Positions 35,731-45,480 of a stretch of 64,000 bases of DNA are shown one piece after another. Under the pieces are notes generated by a model, which searched no databases, was not told the origin of the DNA, and worked only from the letters and a program-made list of their open reading frames with translations. A program made the translations under genes and the position numbers. The first letter of the stretch is position 1, and each line of letters begins with the position of its first letter. Origin of the DNA: Parundibacterium terreum (GTDB lineage Bacteria; Pseudomonadota; Gammaproteobacteria; Burkholderiales; Burkholderiaceae_D); NCBI RefSeq assembly GCF_014636315.1, contig NZ_BMED01000003.1:788827-852826 (forward strand), read 5' to 3'.

Positions 35731-35836
35731 ATGGAAATTTTTAGCCGATATTCATATTTCGAACTCTGAATAGCGTTACCCCCGAAATAAGATGATCTGA
35801 AACAAAACTATTAAGCTCAATTTTAAGAGAAAACGG

Positions 35837-37297
35837 ATGACCATGAACGAAAAGAAGAAGTTGACCACAATGGCAGGGGCTCCTGTGTCAGACAATCAAA
35901 ACGTGTTGACCGCGGGACCGCGTGGACCCCAGCTGCTACAGGACGTTTGGTTCCTTGAGAAGCTTGCCCACTTTGATCGAGAAGTCATTCCTGAGAGGCG
36001 CATGCACGCCAAAGGCTCAGGCGCCTATGGAACTTTCACTGTCACACATGACATCAGGCGCTATACGCGAGCGAAGCTATTTTCTCAAATAGGAAAAAAG
36101 ACCGAGATTTTCATGCGTTTTTCGACAGTCGCTGGTGAGCGCGGCGCCGCCGATGCTGAGCGCGACATCCGGGGTTTTGCGGTCAAGTTTTACACAGAGG
36201 AGGGAAATTGGGACCTGGTCGGTAACAATACTCCGGTATTCTTTTTCCGCGATCCGCTGAAGTTCCCTGATCTCAATCATGCGGTCAAGCGCGACCCGAG
36301 CACTAATCTCCGGAGTGCCAAGAATAACTGGGACTTTTGGACATCATTGCCAGAAGCATTGCATCAAATCACCATTGTGATGAGTGATCGCGGGATCCCT
36401 GCAAGCTACCGGCACATGCACGGTTTTGGAAGCCATACCTTCAGCTTCATTAATGCGGAGAATCAGCGCTTCTGGGTGAAATTTCACTTTAAATCGCAAC
36501 AGGGAATTCAAAATCTGAGCGATGACGAGGCGGAAAAGATCATTGGTAACGACCGCGAGAGTCATCAGCGCGATTTGTACGAGAGTATTGCGCAAGGAGC
36601 CCATCCTAAATGGACTCTTTTTGTTCAAATCATGCAGGAAGCAGAAGCGTTTGGTCTTGACTACAACCCGTTCGATCTGACTAAGATCTGGCCGCACAGT
36701 CAATTCCCGCTGATACAGGTCGGTGAGATTGAACTTAACCGCAATCCGAAGAACTACTTCGCGGAGGTCGAGCAGTCAGCTTTCAATGTAGCAAATGTGC
36801 CCCCCGGGATAGGATTTTCTCCTGACAAAATGTTACAGGCACGCCTATTTTCCTATGGCGACGCACAGCGCTACCGACTGGGCGTTAACCATGGTCTCAT
36901 TCCGGTGAACGCTGCGCGCTGTCCAGTACACAGCTACCACCGGGACGGTGCCATGCGCGTCGACGGTAATCATGGTGACACGGTGTCCTATCAGCCCAAC
37001 GACCAGGGAGAATGGGCCGAGCAACCTGACTATCGGGAACCGCCGCTTGCGCTGAACGGTGCTGCAGCCCGCTGGAACCATCGCCAAGACAAAGACTATT
37101 TCTCACAGCCGGCCGCACTTTTCCGCCTAATGACACAGCAGCAGCGTCAAATACTGTTCGACAACACTGCGCGCTCATTGGGCGCTGCGCCGCGCGAAAT
37201 CCAATTGCGACATATACGCAACTGCCTACAGGCCGACAGCGCCTATGGTAAGGGCGTAGCAGCTGCATTACATATCGAGTTGGGAGACACGGACTAG
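35837..37297 (+). CDS. katA: Heme catalase, small-subunit (clade 3) type
   Basis: Hydrogen-peroxide dismutating enzyme of 486 aa, the length of small-subunit catalases. The distal His57 is in [13 protein letters not shown], the distal Asn is in [15 protein letters not shown], and the proximal heme-ligand Tyr is in [32 protein letters not shown] and [10 protein letters not shown] are also standard. There is no signal peptide, so it acts in the cytoplasm. It follows the AraC gene and precedes the YcaC-like hydrolase by about 290 bases, so it may be coregulated but not necessarily cotranscribed. Confidence 0.93.
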   Translation: MTMNEKKKLTTMAGAPVSDNQNVLTAGPRGPQLLQDVWFLEKLAHFDREVIPERRMHAKGSGAYGTFTVTHDIRRYTRAKLFSQIGKKTEIFMRFSTVAGERGAADAERDIRGFAVKFYTEEGNWDLVGNNTPVFFFRDPLKFPDLNHAVKRDPSTNLRSAKNNWDFWTSLPEALHQITIVMSDRGIPASYRHMHGFGSHTFSFINAENQRFWVKFHFKSQQGIQNLSDDEAEKIIGNDRESHQRDLYESIAQGAHPKWTLFVQIMQEAEAFGLDYNPFDLTKIWPHSQFPLIQVGEIELNRNPKNYFAEVEQSAFNVANVPPGIGFSPDKMLQARLFSYGDAQRYRLGVNHGLIPVNAARCPVHSYHRDGAMRVDGNHGDTVSYQPNDQGEWAEQPDYREPPLALNGAAARWNHRQDKDYFSQPAALFRLMTQQQRQILFDNTARSLGAAPREIQLRHIRNCLQADSAYGKGVAAALHIELGDTD

Positions 37298-37584
37298 CAG
37301 AAAGGCCTATAGCGTGCATATGAACTGTTACATGCATAGGGAGAGCCCCGCATCGTTCACCGATTCCGGTGTCGCCAACTATTCCGTCAAATTTCATGGC
37401 GCTTTTCATTTAGATACCGACTGAAAAACGAACCCATAACCTTCGGGCGATTGATTTTTTTTAATGATTGCAAACGCTCTTGCCGCATAAGAGAAAGTAG
37501 GCTTTTTTGCCCGGATGCAGATCTAACCCGATTTAAATGGCCGCCGCTGGGGCCACCACGCAAGTCCAACCAATGGAGAAACAA

Positions 37585-38274
37585 ATGAGTAACGAAAAAA
37601 AACTGGAATTACTGACACCTAAGAACTGCCAAGTAATTTTTATCGATCAGCAACCGCAGATGGCTTTTGGCGTAGTCTCAATTGACAGGCAAACGCTTAA
37701 AAATAACGTCGTTGGCTTGGCAAAGGCGGCTAAAGCATTCGGCATTCCAACCACCATTACAACCGTTGAAACTCAAGGATTCTCGGGACCTACGTATCCG
37801 GAGCTTCTCGATGTCTTCCCAGGCAAAGAGATTCTGGAGCGTAGCTCGATGAATTCTTGGGACGACCAGAAAGTACGCAACGCGTTGGCCAATAATGGGC
37901 GCAAAAAAGTCGTGGTATCCGGTCTATGGACTGAGGTTTGCAACAACAGCTTTGCGTTAAGTGCGATGCAGGAAGGCGGATATGAAATCTATATGGTAGC
38001 GGATGCCTCTGGCGGAACTTCGGTAGAGGCACACGACTTTGCCATGCAACGCATGATTCAGGTTGGGGTCATACCTGTAACTTGGCAACAAGTCATGCTG
38101 GAATGGCAGCGGGATTGGGCACGCAAAGAGACCTATGACGCGGTGATGGCCATCGTCAGAGAGCACAGCGGAGCATATGGTATGGGCGTCGACTATGCCT
38201 ACACTATGGTGCACCAAGCACCTCAACGGGCCGCAGGCGCGCATCCCGTGCTTGCTCCTATTCCTGCCAAATAA
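37585..38274 (+). CDS. Isochorismatase-family hydrolase (YcaC-like)
   Basis: Cysteine hydrolase-fold enzyme of 229 aa. The family catalytic residues are visible: Asp in VIFIDQQPQM, and the Cys in VSGLWTEVCNNSFALSAM. The start at 37585 has GGAG six bases before it; an earlier in-frame ATG at 37573 overlaps that site. YcaC relatives are of unknown substrate. It is followed by the XapX and amidohydrolase genes on the same strand. Confidence 0.82.
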   Translation: MSNEKKLELLTPKNCQVIFIDQQPQMAFGVVSIDRQTLKNNVVGLAKAAKAFGIPTTITTVETQGFSGPTYPELLDVFPGKEILERSSMNSWDDQKVRNALANNGRKKVVVSGLWTEVCNNSFALSAMQEGGYEIYMVADASGGTSVEAHDFAMQRMIQVGVIPVTWQQVMLEWQRDWARKETYDAVMAIVREHSGAYGMGVDYAYTMVHQAPQRAAGAHPVLAPIPAK

Positions 38275-38387
38275 GTACCGTCTGAGAGTGGGGATGCGGG
38301 TCGGCTTGCGGCCCGCATCTTCAAGAAAAAATGCGTTGCCTCGCGACAGGGATGCGGGTCAAACGCCTGAACCTGAAGGGCAAGATC

Positions 38388-38639
38388 ATGATTTATCTTA
38401 TATCGCTTGGCGCCGGCGTGTTGATGGGTTTCATTTATGGCTTGATTGGGGTGCGCTCACCAGCGCCGCCAGCGGTAGCGCTCGTTGGTTTGTTAGGAAT
38501 GCTCGCTGGCGGCCAAATCTTACCCATCGCCAAACAGTTATTGCACAAAGACTTTTCCTTAGCGTGGTTTCGCCATGAGTGCGCGCCTGAGATTACGGGG
38601 GTAACGCCGCCCGTTGCCACTAAAAAGGAAAACAGTTAG
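38388..38639 (+). CDS. XapX domain (DUF1427) small membrane protein
   Basis: An 83-aa protein with two hydrophobic segments: YLISLGAGVLMGFIYGLIGV and PPAVALVGLLGMLAGGQILP. This is the XapX pattern. The start at 38388 has GAAGGG upstream. XapX proteins are found in many proteobacteria beside hydrolase and amidohydrolase genes; their function is unknown. It lies between the YcaC-like and YtcJ-like genes. Confidence 0.8.
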   Translation: MIYLISLGAGVLMGFIYGLIGVRSPAPPAVALVGLLGMLAGGQILPIAKQLLHKDFSLAWFRHECAPEITGVTPPVATKKENS

Positions 38640-38703
38640 TGGAACGCAGCTTCGTTATCTAAAAAAATCTTAACTGAAATCCAGCCTTAACCGGAGTATT
38701 GAT

Positions 38704-40602
38704 ATGAACAAGGACCACCAATTGCAAACGCCTGATGGCCAGACGTCGGAGCCAGAAGTGCTTATCTTGACGAATGGCCGTTTCCACACTACCGATAAAT
38801 CGAAGCCATTTGCGCGCGCTGTCGCCATTCAAGACGGAAAATTTATTGCTGTTGGTGATACTGAATATGTCATGCGACGAATCACTTGGAAGAGCAAAAT
38901 TATTGACTTAGGCGGTAGAACAATTGTCCCTGGTTTGAATGACTCCCACTTGCATCTCATCCGAGGCGGCCTTAACTATAACCTCGAATTACGTTGGGAG
39001 GGCGTACCCTCGTTAGCAGATGCCATGCGCATGCTCAAAGAGCAGGCTCTGCGTACCCCCTCACCTCAATGGGTGCGCGTCGTCGGTGGCTGGACAGAGT
39101 TCCAGTTCGCTGAAAGACGAATGCCTACACTGGACGAGATTAATGCCGCAGCACCCGATACTCCGGTATTTTTACTCCATTTATATGACCGCGCACTGCT
39201 TAACCGGGCCGCGCTGCGGGCGGTAGGTTATAACAAAGACACGCAGAATCCGCCTGGTTGTGAAATACAACGTGACTCCGCCGGTAATCCGACTGGGATG
39301 TTAATCGCACGGCCGAATGCGATGATTCTATATGCAACGCTTGCAAAGGGGCCGACGCTTCCGCGCGAGCAACAAGTGAACTCTACGCGACGATTTATGC
39401 GCGAATTAAATCGATTAGGAATAACCAGCGCTATCGACGCGGGAGGGGGATCTCAAAATTATCCTGACGACTACGCCATTATTCAACAATTGGCGGACGA
39501 AGACCAATTGACTGTTCGTATCGCTTATAACCTGTTCACTCAAAACAAGGGGCATGAGCTGGACGACTTCAAAAAATGGACCACGATGGTAAAACCTGGC
39601 GACGGCTCGGATTTCTACAGGCACAACGGCGCCGGCGAGATGCTGGTATTCTCCGCAGCCGACTTTGAAGATTTTCGCGAGCCACGCCCTGACCTGGGCG
39701 AGGATGCTGAACCGGAATTGGAGCAAGTGGTTCGCCATCTGGTCAACAACAGGTGGCCTTTCCGCCTTCATGCTACTTACGACGAGTCGATTAGTCGTAT
39801 GTTAGATGTGTTTGAAAAAGTGAATCAGGATATTGCTTTTGATGGACTTCATTGGATGTTTGACCATTGCGAGACGATCACACCGAAAAATATTGATCGT
39901 GTAAAGGCATTAGGCGGCGGTATCGCGATCCAGCATCGTATGGCTTTCCAGGGGGAATACTTTGTTGAGAGGTATGGTGCCCAAGCAGCGCAGAATACCC
40001 CTCCAATTGCGCGAATGCTTGCAGCAGGAGTCCCGGTTGGGGCAGGCACCGATGCAACCCGCGTGGCGAGCTATAACCCATGGACAGCATTGTATTGGAT
40101 GGTGTCCGGAAAGACAGTCAGCGGCCTTGGCATGTATGAGGCGGAAAATCGCATATCACGAGATACTGCACTGGAGCTGTGGACTGCCGGCAGCGCCTGG
40201 TTTTCAAACGAACAGGGTAAAAAAGGGCGAATCAAAGAAGGTATGCTCGCAGACCTGTGCGTTCTGTCAGAGGATTTCTTCTCTGTCGACGAAGAGAGTA
40301 TCAAGTCGATTGAATCTGTCTTGACTATCGTTGGCGGCAAAGTGGTCCATGCTCAAGCCGAGTTCTCGTCAATGGATCCGCCGCCTCTGCCTGTAATGCC
40401 TGATTGGTCGCCCGTGGCAAGCGTCCCTGGGCATTATCGCCCCGCCCAGGCATCTCACAAACTGGCGCAAATGCCTCACCAGTGCCAGGGTCCTTGTGGT
40501 GTGCATTCTCATGCTCATGATGTCGCACGCAAATCGTCTGTGCCGGTTTCTGACTACAGCGGGTTCTGGGGGACGCTTGGCTGCAGTTGTTTTGCGTTTT
40601 AG
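38704..40602 (+). CDS. YtcJ-like metal-dependent amidohydrolase with Cys/His-rich tail
   Basis: Amidohydrolase-superfamily enzyme of 632 aa. The metal-binding HxH is H82/H84 in NDSHLHLIRGG. Further ligands are in FRLHATYDES, FDHCET and the late GAGTDAT. The final 40 residues carry a cluster with four Cys and four His (HQCQGPCGVHSHAH and CSCF), which most family members lack; it could bind another metal or heme. No signal peptide is visible. It is the largest gene of the cluster and is followed by a porin after 9 bases. The substrate is not known; YtcJ relatives include amide and imide hydrolases. Confidence 0.85.
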   Translation: MNKDHQLQTPDGQTSEPEVLILTNGRFHTTDKSKPFARAVAIQDGKFIAVGDTEYVMRRITWKSKIIDLGGRTIVPGLNDSHLHLIRGGLNYNLELRWEGVPSLADAMRMLKEQALRTPSPQWVRVVGGWTEFQFAERRMPTLDEINAAAPDTPVFLLHLYDRALLNRAALRAVGYNKDTQNPPGCEIQRDSAGNPTGMLIARPNAMILYATLAKGPTLPREQQVNSTRRFMRELNRLGITSAIDAGGGSQNYPDDYAIIQQLADEDQLTVRIAYNLFTQNKGHELDDFKKWTTMVKPGDGSDFYRHNGAGEMLVFSAADFEDFREPRPDLGEDAEPELEQVVRHLVNNRWPFRLHATYDESISRMLDVFEKVNQDIAFDGLHWMFDHCETITPKNIDRVKALGGGIAIQHRMAFQGEYFVERYGAQAAQNTPPIARMLAAGVPVGAGTDATRVASYNPWTALYWMVSGKTVSGLGMYEAENRISRDTALELWTAGSAWFSNEQGKKGRIKEGMLADLCVLSEDFFSVDEESIKSIESVLTIVGGKVVHAQAEFSSMDPPPLPVMPDWSPVASVPGHYRPAQASHKLAQMPHQCQGPCGVHSHAHDVARKSSVPVSDYSGFWGTLGCSCFAF

Positions 40603-40611
40603 GAGATTATT

Positions 40612-41700
40612 GTGACGTTGAAGGCGACTTTTTTGGGGATTTCCTTGCTGCTATGCGCTGCTTCCGGTCATGCTCAAACATCAGTAACGGTCTATGGTCG
40701 TCTCAACGTAGCGATAGAATCTTTTCGCAATTCCAGCGACGCGAATGGGAATAACATTGCGGTGAACCGGCTTTCAAATGACCGTTCGGTGTTGGGATTT
40801 CGCGGCGCGGAAGATTTGGGTGATGGCCTGCATGCCATTTTTCAGATAGAAGGAACTGTTTCTCCCGATACTGGTGCGGGAGGAATCGCTGCGCGCGACA
40901 CTCGAATTGGACTGGAGGGGACCAAAGGTACGATATTTGGAGGAAATTGGGTTACTCCGTATAACGGAGCGACTTCAAGCCTTGACCCTTTTTATCCGAC
41001 CACGGCAGGATATATGAGTATTATGGGGAATGGCTCTGCTTCGACTACCGACAATGTCATAGATACCTCATCATTTGATCGGCGACAACAAAATAGCCTG
41101 CACTACTGGACTCCTGCATGGCGAGGATATTCTGCGCACATAGCGCACGGATTTAACGAAGAGCGGCCGGTGAATGGTGCAAAGCCATCGCTGACCTCTT
41201 TAGCTTTCGTCTACGACGAAGGGCCAGTCTACGTCACCATCGCGACAGAGCGACATCACGAATACCAGGGCCCCGGATTGAATGACAGCGGTGCAAAGAT
41301 TGCATTTGCCTATAAATTTGGTGAAACCAGAATCGCCACGATCGCCGAAAAACTGCGATATGAAACAAGTACAGGGACACTAGAAAGAAAATCCTACTAT
41401 GTTTCATTGACCCATCAATTCGGCAATCAGGAGGTGCGTTTTGGAGTGGCGCGTGCAGCGGACGTAACTGGAGATTCAACCAAGAGAATCGGATTTATGA
41501 GGAAGGGAGAGGATACCGGAGCCACCCATCTCACGCTTGGCTATGATTATATTTTGTCGAAGCGTACTAGTTTCTTCGTCTATTACACGCATCTACGGAA
41601 CGACAGGAATGGGATATACGATCTCGCGATCAATAGTTTGGGGGTTAGCCCAGGCTCCACAATCAAAGGGATAGCGACGGGGATTCGTCATAATTTCTAA
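40612..41700 (+). CDS. Gram-negative porin (general porin family)
   Basis: Outer-membrane 16-strand porin of about 362 aa. A signal peptide (LLLCAASGHAQ) leads to the typical mature start SVTVYGRLNVAIESF. Family motifs are SNDRSVLGFRGAEDLGDGLHAIFQIE and the C-terminal aromatic residue Phe (IRHNF). The start is GTG at 40612 with AGGAGA upstream, overlapping the end of the amidohydrolase unit. It probably admits the substrate of the cluster across the outer membrane. Confidence 0.9.
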   Translation: MTLKATFLGISLLLCAASGHAQTSVTVYGRLNVAIESFRNSSDANGNNIAVNRLSNDRSVLGFRGAEDLGDGLHAIFQIEGTVSPDTGAGGIAARDTRIGLEGTKGTIFGGNWVTPYNGATSSLDPFYPTTAGYMSIMGNGSASTTDNVIDTSSFDRRQQNSLHYWTPAWRGYSAHIAHGFNEERPVNGAKPSLTSLAFVYDEGPVYVTIATERHHEYQGPGLNDSGAKIAFAYKFGETRIATIAEKLRYETSTGTLERKSYYVSLTHQFGNQEVRFGVARAADVTGDSTKRIGFMRKGEDTGATHLTLGYDYILSKRTSFFVYYTHLRNDRNGIYDLAINSLGVSPGSTIKGIATGIRHNF

Positions 41701-42106
41701 TGACTCTGGCAATTCAGATTTTTGACAGCGAAATCGATGCTAGTTTGAAGAGTACGTCGACCATCCTGTGTTTATCGCCTCGTATATTGCAGGAAGATGT
41801 AATACCCCGAATCGCCGATCACCGCTACGATGTTTACTCACCTAGATTAGTCTAGGCCATCCTCTGCGACGTCAGAACTGAGGTGCAAGTGGCTATGAGC
41901 ACAAATGATCAAATTCGATCCGTATCAACTACCTCAAGCAAGATGCTTAAGGTGGGCTTGACTTTGTTGTCGGAACTTCACCTCACCAAGGTTAGGGTGG
42001 TCCGTGATTGCGTGATTGGCGTTGACCGTTCTCTACTTGCACGTCCGTTCTCATGCAAGAATTCGCAGTTCATTTCCAAAGCCGCTAATTAAACTCTTCC
42101 GAGGCT
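41701..42106. other. Gap upstream of the efflux operon
   Basis: A 406-base gap. It has a palindrome CCTAGA-TTAG-TCTAGG at 41841-41856 that could be an operator of the efflux operon. A 70-codon open frame begins at 41883 with no ribosome site and was not called. Confidence 0.4.
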
Positions 42107-42400
42107 ATGCTAAACGACACCAATAGACTTGTCAGCTATATAAGGCGCATGCGCATTTGCATTCTGCTTTCGCTGCTAGGAGGTTGCCAGGTCACTCCAT
42201 CGGTCGCAGTACTGGGAGCGTTCTTCCCCGACTGGATGTTCTGCATGCTGATTGCCTTGGTCATCACCGTGCTTGTCGATAGCTTGCTGGCGGCCACAGG
42301 TTGGCGTCAACATTTTGAACAGTGGGCACTGATCATAAGCTATGCCGCACTAAATCTTTCGATGGCTCTTCTTTCTTGGCTCGTACTTTTTCAAAATTAG
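42107..42400 (+). CDS. ytcA: YtcA family lipoprotein
   Basis: A 97-aa predicted lipoprotein with two membrane segments. The lipobox is LLGGC after LLSLLGG, and FFPDWMFCMLIALVITVLVD is the family motif. In E. coli the ytcA gene precedes mdtN, mdtO and mdtP, and the same order is found here, so the identification rests on both sequence and context. It ends eight bases before the mdtN start. Confidence 0.85.
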   Translation: MLNDTNRLVSYIRRMRICILLSLLGGCQVTPSVAVLGAFFPDWMFCMLIALVITVLVDSLLAATGWRQHFEQWALIISYAALNLSMALLSWLVLFQN

Positions 42401-42408
42401 AGGCCGTC

Positions 42409-43455
42409 ATGCAAGTAGCAAAGAAAAAGGTTGTGCAGGCACGTATCGTGACGCTGCTTTTGGTGAAATTGGCATTGGCACTGGTCATCTATGTCATATG
42501 GCGACTGGATTCGGCGCCGCGCACCGATGATGCTTATGTTTATGCCGACACAGTAAATGTCGCTCCGGAAGTCAGTGGTCGCATAGACAAGCTGGCTGTG
42601 AAAAATGATCAGCTTGTCAAACAGGGCGACATTCTCTTCAGCATCGATTCCCGGCCTTTTGAGGCCACGCTGGCCAAAGCGCAGGCGGGCTTACAGACGC
42701 TGAATGCTCAGATTGAATTGACGCAGCGCTCGGTGAATGCGCAAAAATTTGCTGCCGACGCCGCACACAGTAGCGTCGAAAGAGCCCGCGCCGCCGCAGA
42801 GCAAGCTACCGATACTTTGAATCGGATGGCACCTTTATTGAATCCCGGGTATGTTTCGGCTGAACAGCTCGATCAAGCCAGAACAGCTCACCGCAGTGCC
42901 CAGGCCCAGCTGCAGTCGGCTGTATTGCAGGCGCAGCAGGCCAAAGCTGCTGTCAGTGGGGTGGAAGCCTTGTTAGCCCAACGTGCAGTCCTAACTGCCG
43001 AAATTGCACTAGCTAAGCTCAATCTTGAATTCAGTACGGTGCGAGCTCCTTTCAATGGCCGGGTTCTTGGGCTCACAACGGCGGCTGGCCAGTTCGCCGC
43101 TGCAGGTCGACCAGTCTTTACGCTCGCCGATACGCGCCGATGGTATGTGGTGGCGAATTTTAGAGAAACGGAATTGGTAGAGATGGCCCCGGGCCGGCAC
43201 GTGCAGATTTATCTGCTGACCGCGCCTTCGCGCCATTTCAGTGGCATTGTGGAGTCCGTCGGACACGGAGTCTATCCAGATGATGGGGGAAGCCAGGACG
43301 CCGGTCTCCCCCATGTGCCGCGTTCAATCAATTGGGTGAGGGTTGCTCAGCGCTTCCCAGTTCGAATCCTGGTGGACAATGCGGATAGCGAGCTATTCCG
43401 AATCGGTGCCTCTGCGGTGGCGATTATCTCCGAACACCCCAGTCATTTTCGCTAA
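42409..43455 (+). CDS. mdtN: Membrane fusion protein of an MdtNOP-type efflux pump
   Basis: Periplasmic adaptor (HlyD family) of 348 aa. One N-terminal helix (VTLLLVKLALALVIYVIW) anchors it. The next stretch RTDDAYVYADTVNVAPEVSGRI and the coiled coil AQIELTQRSVNAQK to LDQARTAHRSAQ are typical. The lipoyl half LEFSTVRAPFNGRVLGL closes it. The start at 42409 has AGAGG upstream. It bridges the FUSC transporter and outer-membrane channel encoded next. E. coli MdtNOP (SdsRQP) is linked to sulfa drugs, puromycin and acriflavine. Confidence 0.87.
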   Translation: MQVAKKKVVQARIVTLLLVKLALALVIYVIWRLDSAPRTDDAYVYADTVNVAPEVSGRIDKLAVKNDQLVKQGDILFSIDSRPFEATLAKAQAGLQTLNAQIELTQRSVNAQKFAADAAHSSVERARAAAEQATDTLNRMAPLLNPGYVSAEQLDQARTAHRSAQAQLQSAVLQAQQAKAAVSGVEALLAQRAVLTAEIALAKLNLEFSTVRAPFNGRVLGLTTAAGQFAAAGRPVFTLADTRRWYVVANFRETELVEMAPGRHVQIYLLTAPSRHFSGIVESVGHGVYPDDGGSQDAGLPHVPRSINWVRVAQRFPVRILVDNADSELFRIGASAVAIISEHPSHFR

Positions 43456-43470
43456 GAGCATCTCACTATT

Positions 43471-45480
43471 ATGCCGTCGATGACTTCTTCGTTTGTTTCG
43501 CTGGGTACAGTAATTCATAAGGAACTGGCACCTGTTCCCGGACGATTTACCACGCTTTGGCGCTATCTGATCGCAAGCGGTATTGTGATAGTCATTTCTA
43601 TGGCGTTGAGGGTTCCTTTTATAGCCTTGTCCATAATTGCCATATTTTCAACGACCCAGCAAAATACTTACCTTACACGCCTGTCGGGCCTGGTCGCTAC
43701 CGTAGGCCTCACATTGGCCGTTGCCTGCTCGTTGCTGCTGTTGCGCTTGACCTTTGACGTACATTTACTGCGCATCTTTGGAGCCATGTTTATTCTTCTG
43801 TGCGCTATGTACTTTCTGAGAACAAGCAAGCTGGGTGCCATCGGATTCTTAGTCGGACTTGCGGTCATTTATATTCAAAGTGAGGTCGATATTGCGCCTA
43901 ATCCTGAGTTGTTGGTGCGGGCGGTGCTTTGGGTGTGGGTGGCCATATCCTATCCCATTGTCGTCAATGTTTTAGTCGGATATCTGTTGCCTGCGAGTGC
44001 CGACTCACATTTGCATAAAGAATTGAAGTTTCAACTAGAGAACATCACACACAGGCTCAAGGGCGAACAAAATAGTTCCGTCGATATGGAAGAGACGTTT
44101 CTGCGTATGCGTCGTCAATTGTCTTACGCATTGATGGCGCATCCTAAATTAGCCGATCATAACGCGCGCTGCCAAGCACGGGTGCGACTGGTAGAGCGGC
44201 TGTTGGTCGCTATTCGCCAAATTTCCAATGCTGGCCCGCCAGAACTTAATCTAGATTACCTACGCCATGCTTCGATTATTCTCGCAGCCATCTCTGAACT
44301 GCAATACCGGTTAGTGGATGGTGGTGCCTTTCGAATGGTGCCGGTCCCTCCCAACTATAGTGTGGTAGCTCCAGCACCGTTAGCAGCAATGTGCCGGGCC
44401 TTCCTGAAACTTGTGCAGGAGGAAGTGCCTCGAGAGGCTTTAGAAAGCCCCACTACCAACGCAAAAGCCGCTGCTTTTAGTTTAAATACGCTTGCTCTCC
44501 AATTCGCGCTTAAAGTCGTATTTGCTACTCAATTAGGTTATCTGTTTTTTACTGCTGTGCAGTGGCCTGGGATTCATACATGTATGCTTACTTGTATCAT
44601 TTTGGCCTTACCTGGCCTGGGGGCCGTTACCCATAAAGGTGTAATGCGCCTGATCGGTGCTGCCTTTGGCAGTGCCGCAGCACTTCTTGCCACTGTCTTT
44701 GTCATCCCTCATCTGGATAGCATCACCGGTTTGTTGTTGCTGAGTCTTGCCATCATTGCAGTGGGAGCCTGGATTGCTGCTGGCTCGCCGCTTACAGACT
44801 ATGTCGGATTTCAGTTGGTTTTCTGTTTCGCCCTGGCATTGCTCGGAAATTTCGGGCCTAGCACTGACTTAACGGAAATCCGTGACCGCTCTGTTGGGAT
44901 TGTAGTTGGCGTCATTATTTCATTGACCATATACAGCTGGATTTGGCCGGAGCGTGAAGGCGCTCAAGTGCGATCCGTGGTAGCAGAGCTATTGCGGGCG
45001 CTTTCGCGCGTCGTGGAGACTTGTGGAGCTGCCGACAAGGACGAATATGAAATAGCTCAAGTCGACGCGTGGTCCGTCGTCGTGCGACTGCGTCAATTCC
45101 AAGGCCGCTTGGCCTTTGAGCCAACGGGCGGTAGTGAAGATTCAATAGAATGGCCATTTGAACGAGTACTAAGCAGCGCGCGCCAAATTCTTTGGGATTT
45201 CGACTGGCTGAATATGTTGCGTGAAGATGGTCATAGCAGCATATCGGGTCAGATAGAAGCATTGGACGCAGCAAGCAAGGCTGCATCGGACCGGCTGCGG
45301 TCCATGGCGGCATTCGTCGCGACTATTCCTCCTGCGCTTTCTCCTCCGTTGAACGAATACATGCCAACAGCCTTCTCCGCTCATGACACAGTAGCTGTAC
45401 TCAGCTCAATAAATCACCAATTGATGCAACTGGAGCAATGTCTTTTGCAGCGGCATTCTACTGGACAAAGCAAGCCATGA
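43471..45480 (+). CDS. mdtO: FUSC-family inner-membrane transporter of an MdtNOP-type pump
   Basis: Inner-membrane protein of 669 aa of the fusaric-acid-resistance (FUSC/aromatic acid exporter) family. It has two blocks of hydrophobic helices, roughly residues 30-175 and 355-490, separated by a cytoplasmic helical region. TDYVGFQLVFCFALALLGNFGPSTDLTEIRDR is typical. It begins 15 bases after mdtN and its stop overlaps the mdtP start (ATGA), so the genes are translationally coupled. Confidence 0.87.
   Translation: MPSMTSSFVSLGTVIHKELAPVPGRFTTLWRYLIASGIVIVISMALRVPFIALSIIAIFSTTQQNTYLTRLSGLVATVGLTLAVACSLLLLRLTFDVHLLRIFGAMFILLCAMYFLRTSKLGAIGFLVGLAVIYIQSEVDIAPNPELLVRAVLWVWVAISYPIVVNVLVGYLLPASADSHLHKELKFQLENITHRLKGEQNSSVDMEETFLRMRRQLSYALMAHPKLADHNARCQARVRLVERLLVAIRQISNAGPPELNLDYLRHASIILAAISELQYRLVDGGAFRMVPVPPNYSVVAPAPLAAMCRAFLKLVQEEVPREALESPTTNAKAAAFSLNTLALQFALKVVFATQLGYLFFTAVQWPGIHTCMLTCIILALPGLGAVTHKGVMRLIGAAFGSAAALLATVFVIPHLDSITGLLLLSLAIIAVGAWIAAGSPLTDYVGFQLVFCFALALLGNFGPSTDLTEIRDRSVGIVVGVIISLTIYSWIWPEREGAQVRSVVAELLRALSRVVETCGAADKDEYEIAQVDAWSVVVRLRQFQGRLAFEPTGGSEDSIEWPFERVLSSARQILWDFDWLNMLREDGHSSISGQIEALDAASKAASDRLRSMAAFVATIPPALSPPLNEYMPTAFSAHDTVAVLSSINHQLMQLEQCLLQRHSTGQSKP

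Noticed and set aside
41883..42092. A 70-codon plus-strand frame before ytcA
   Set aside because: No ribosome site and no recognisable product.
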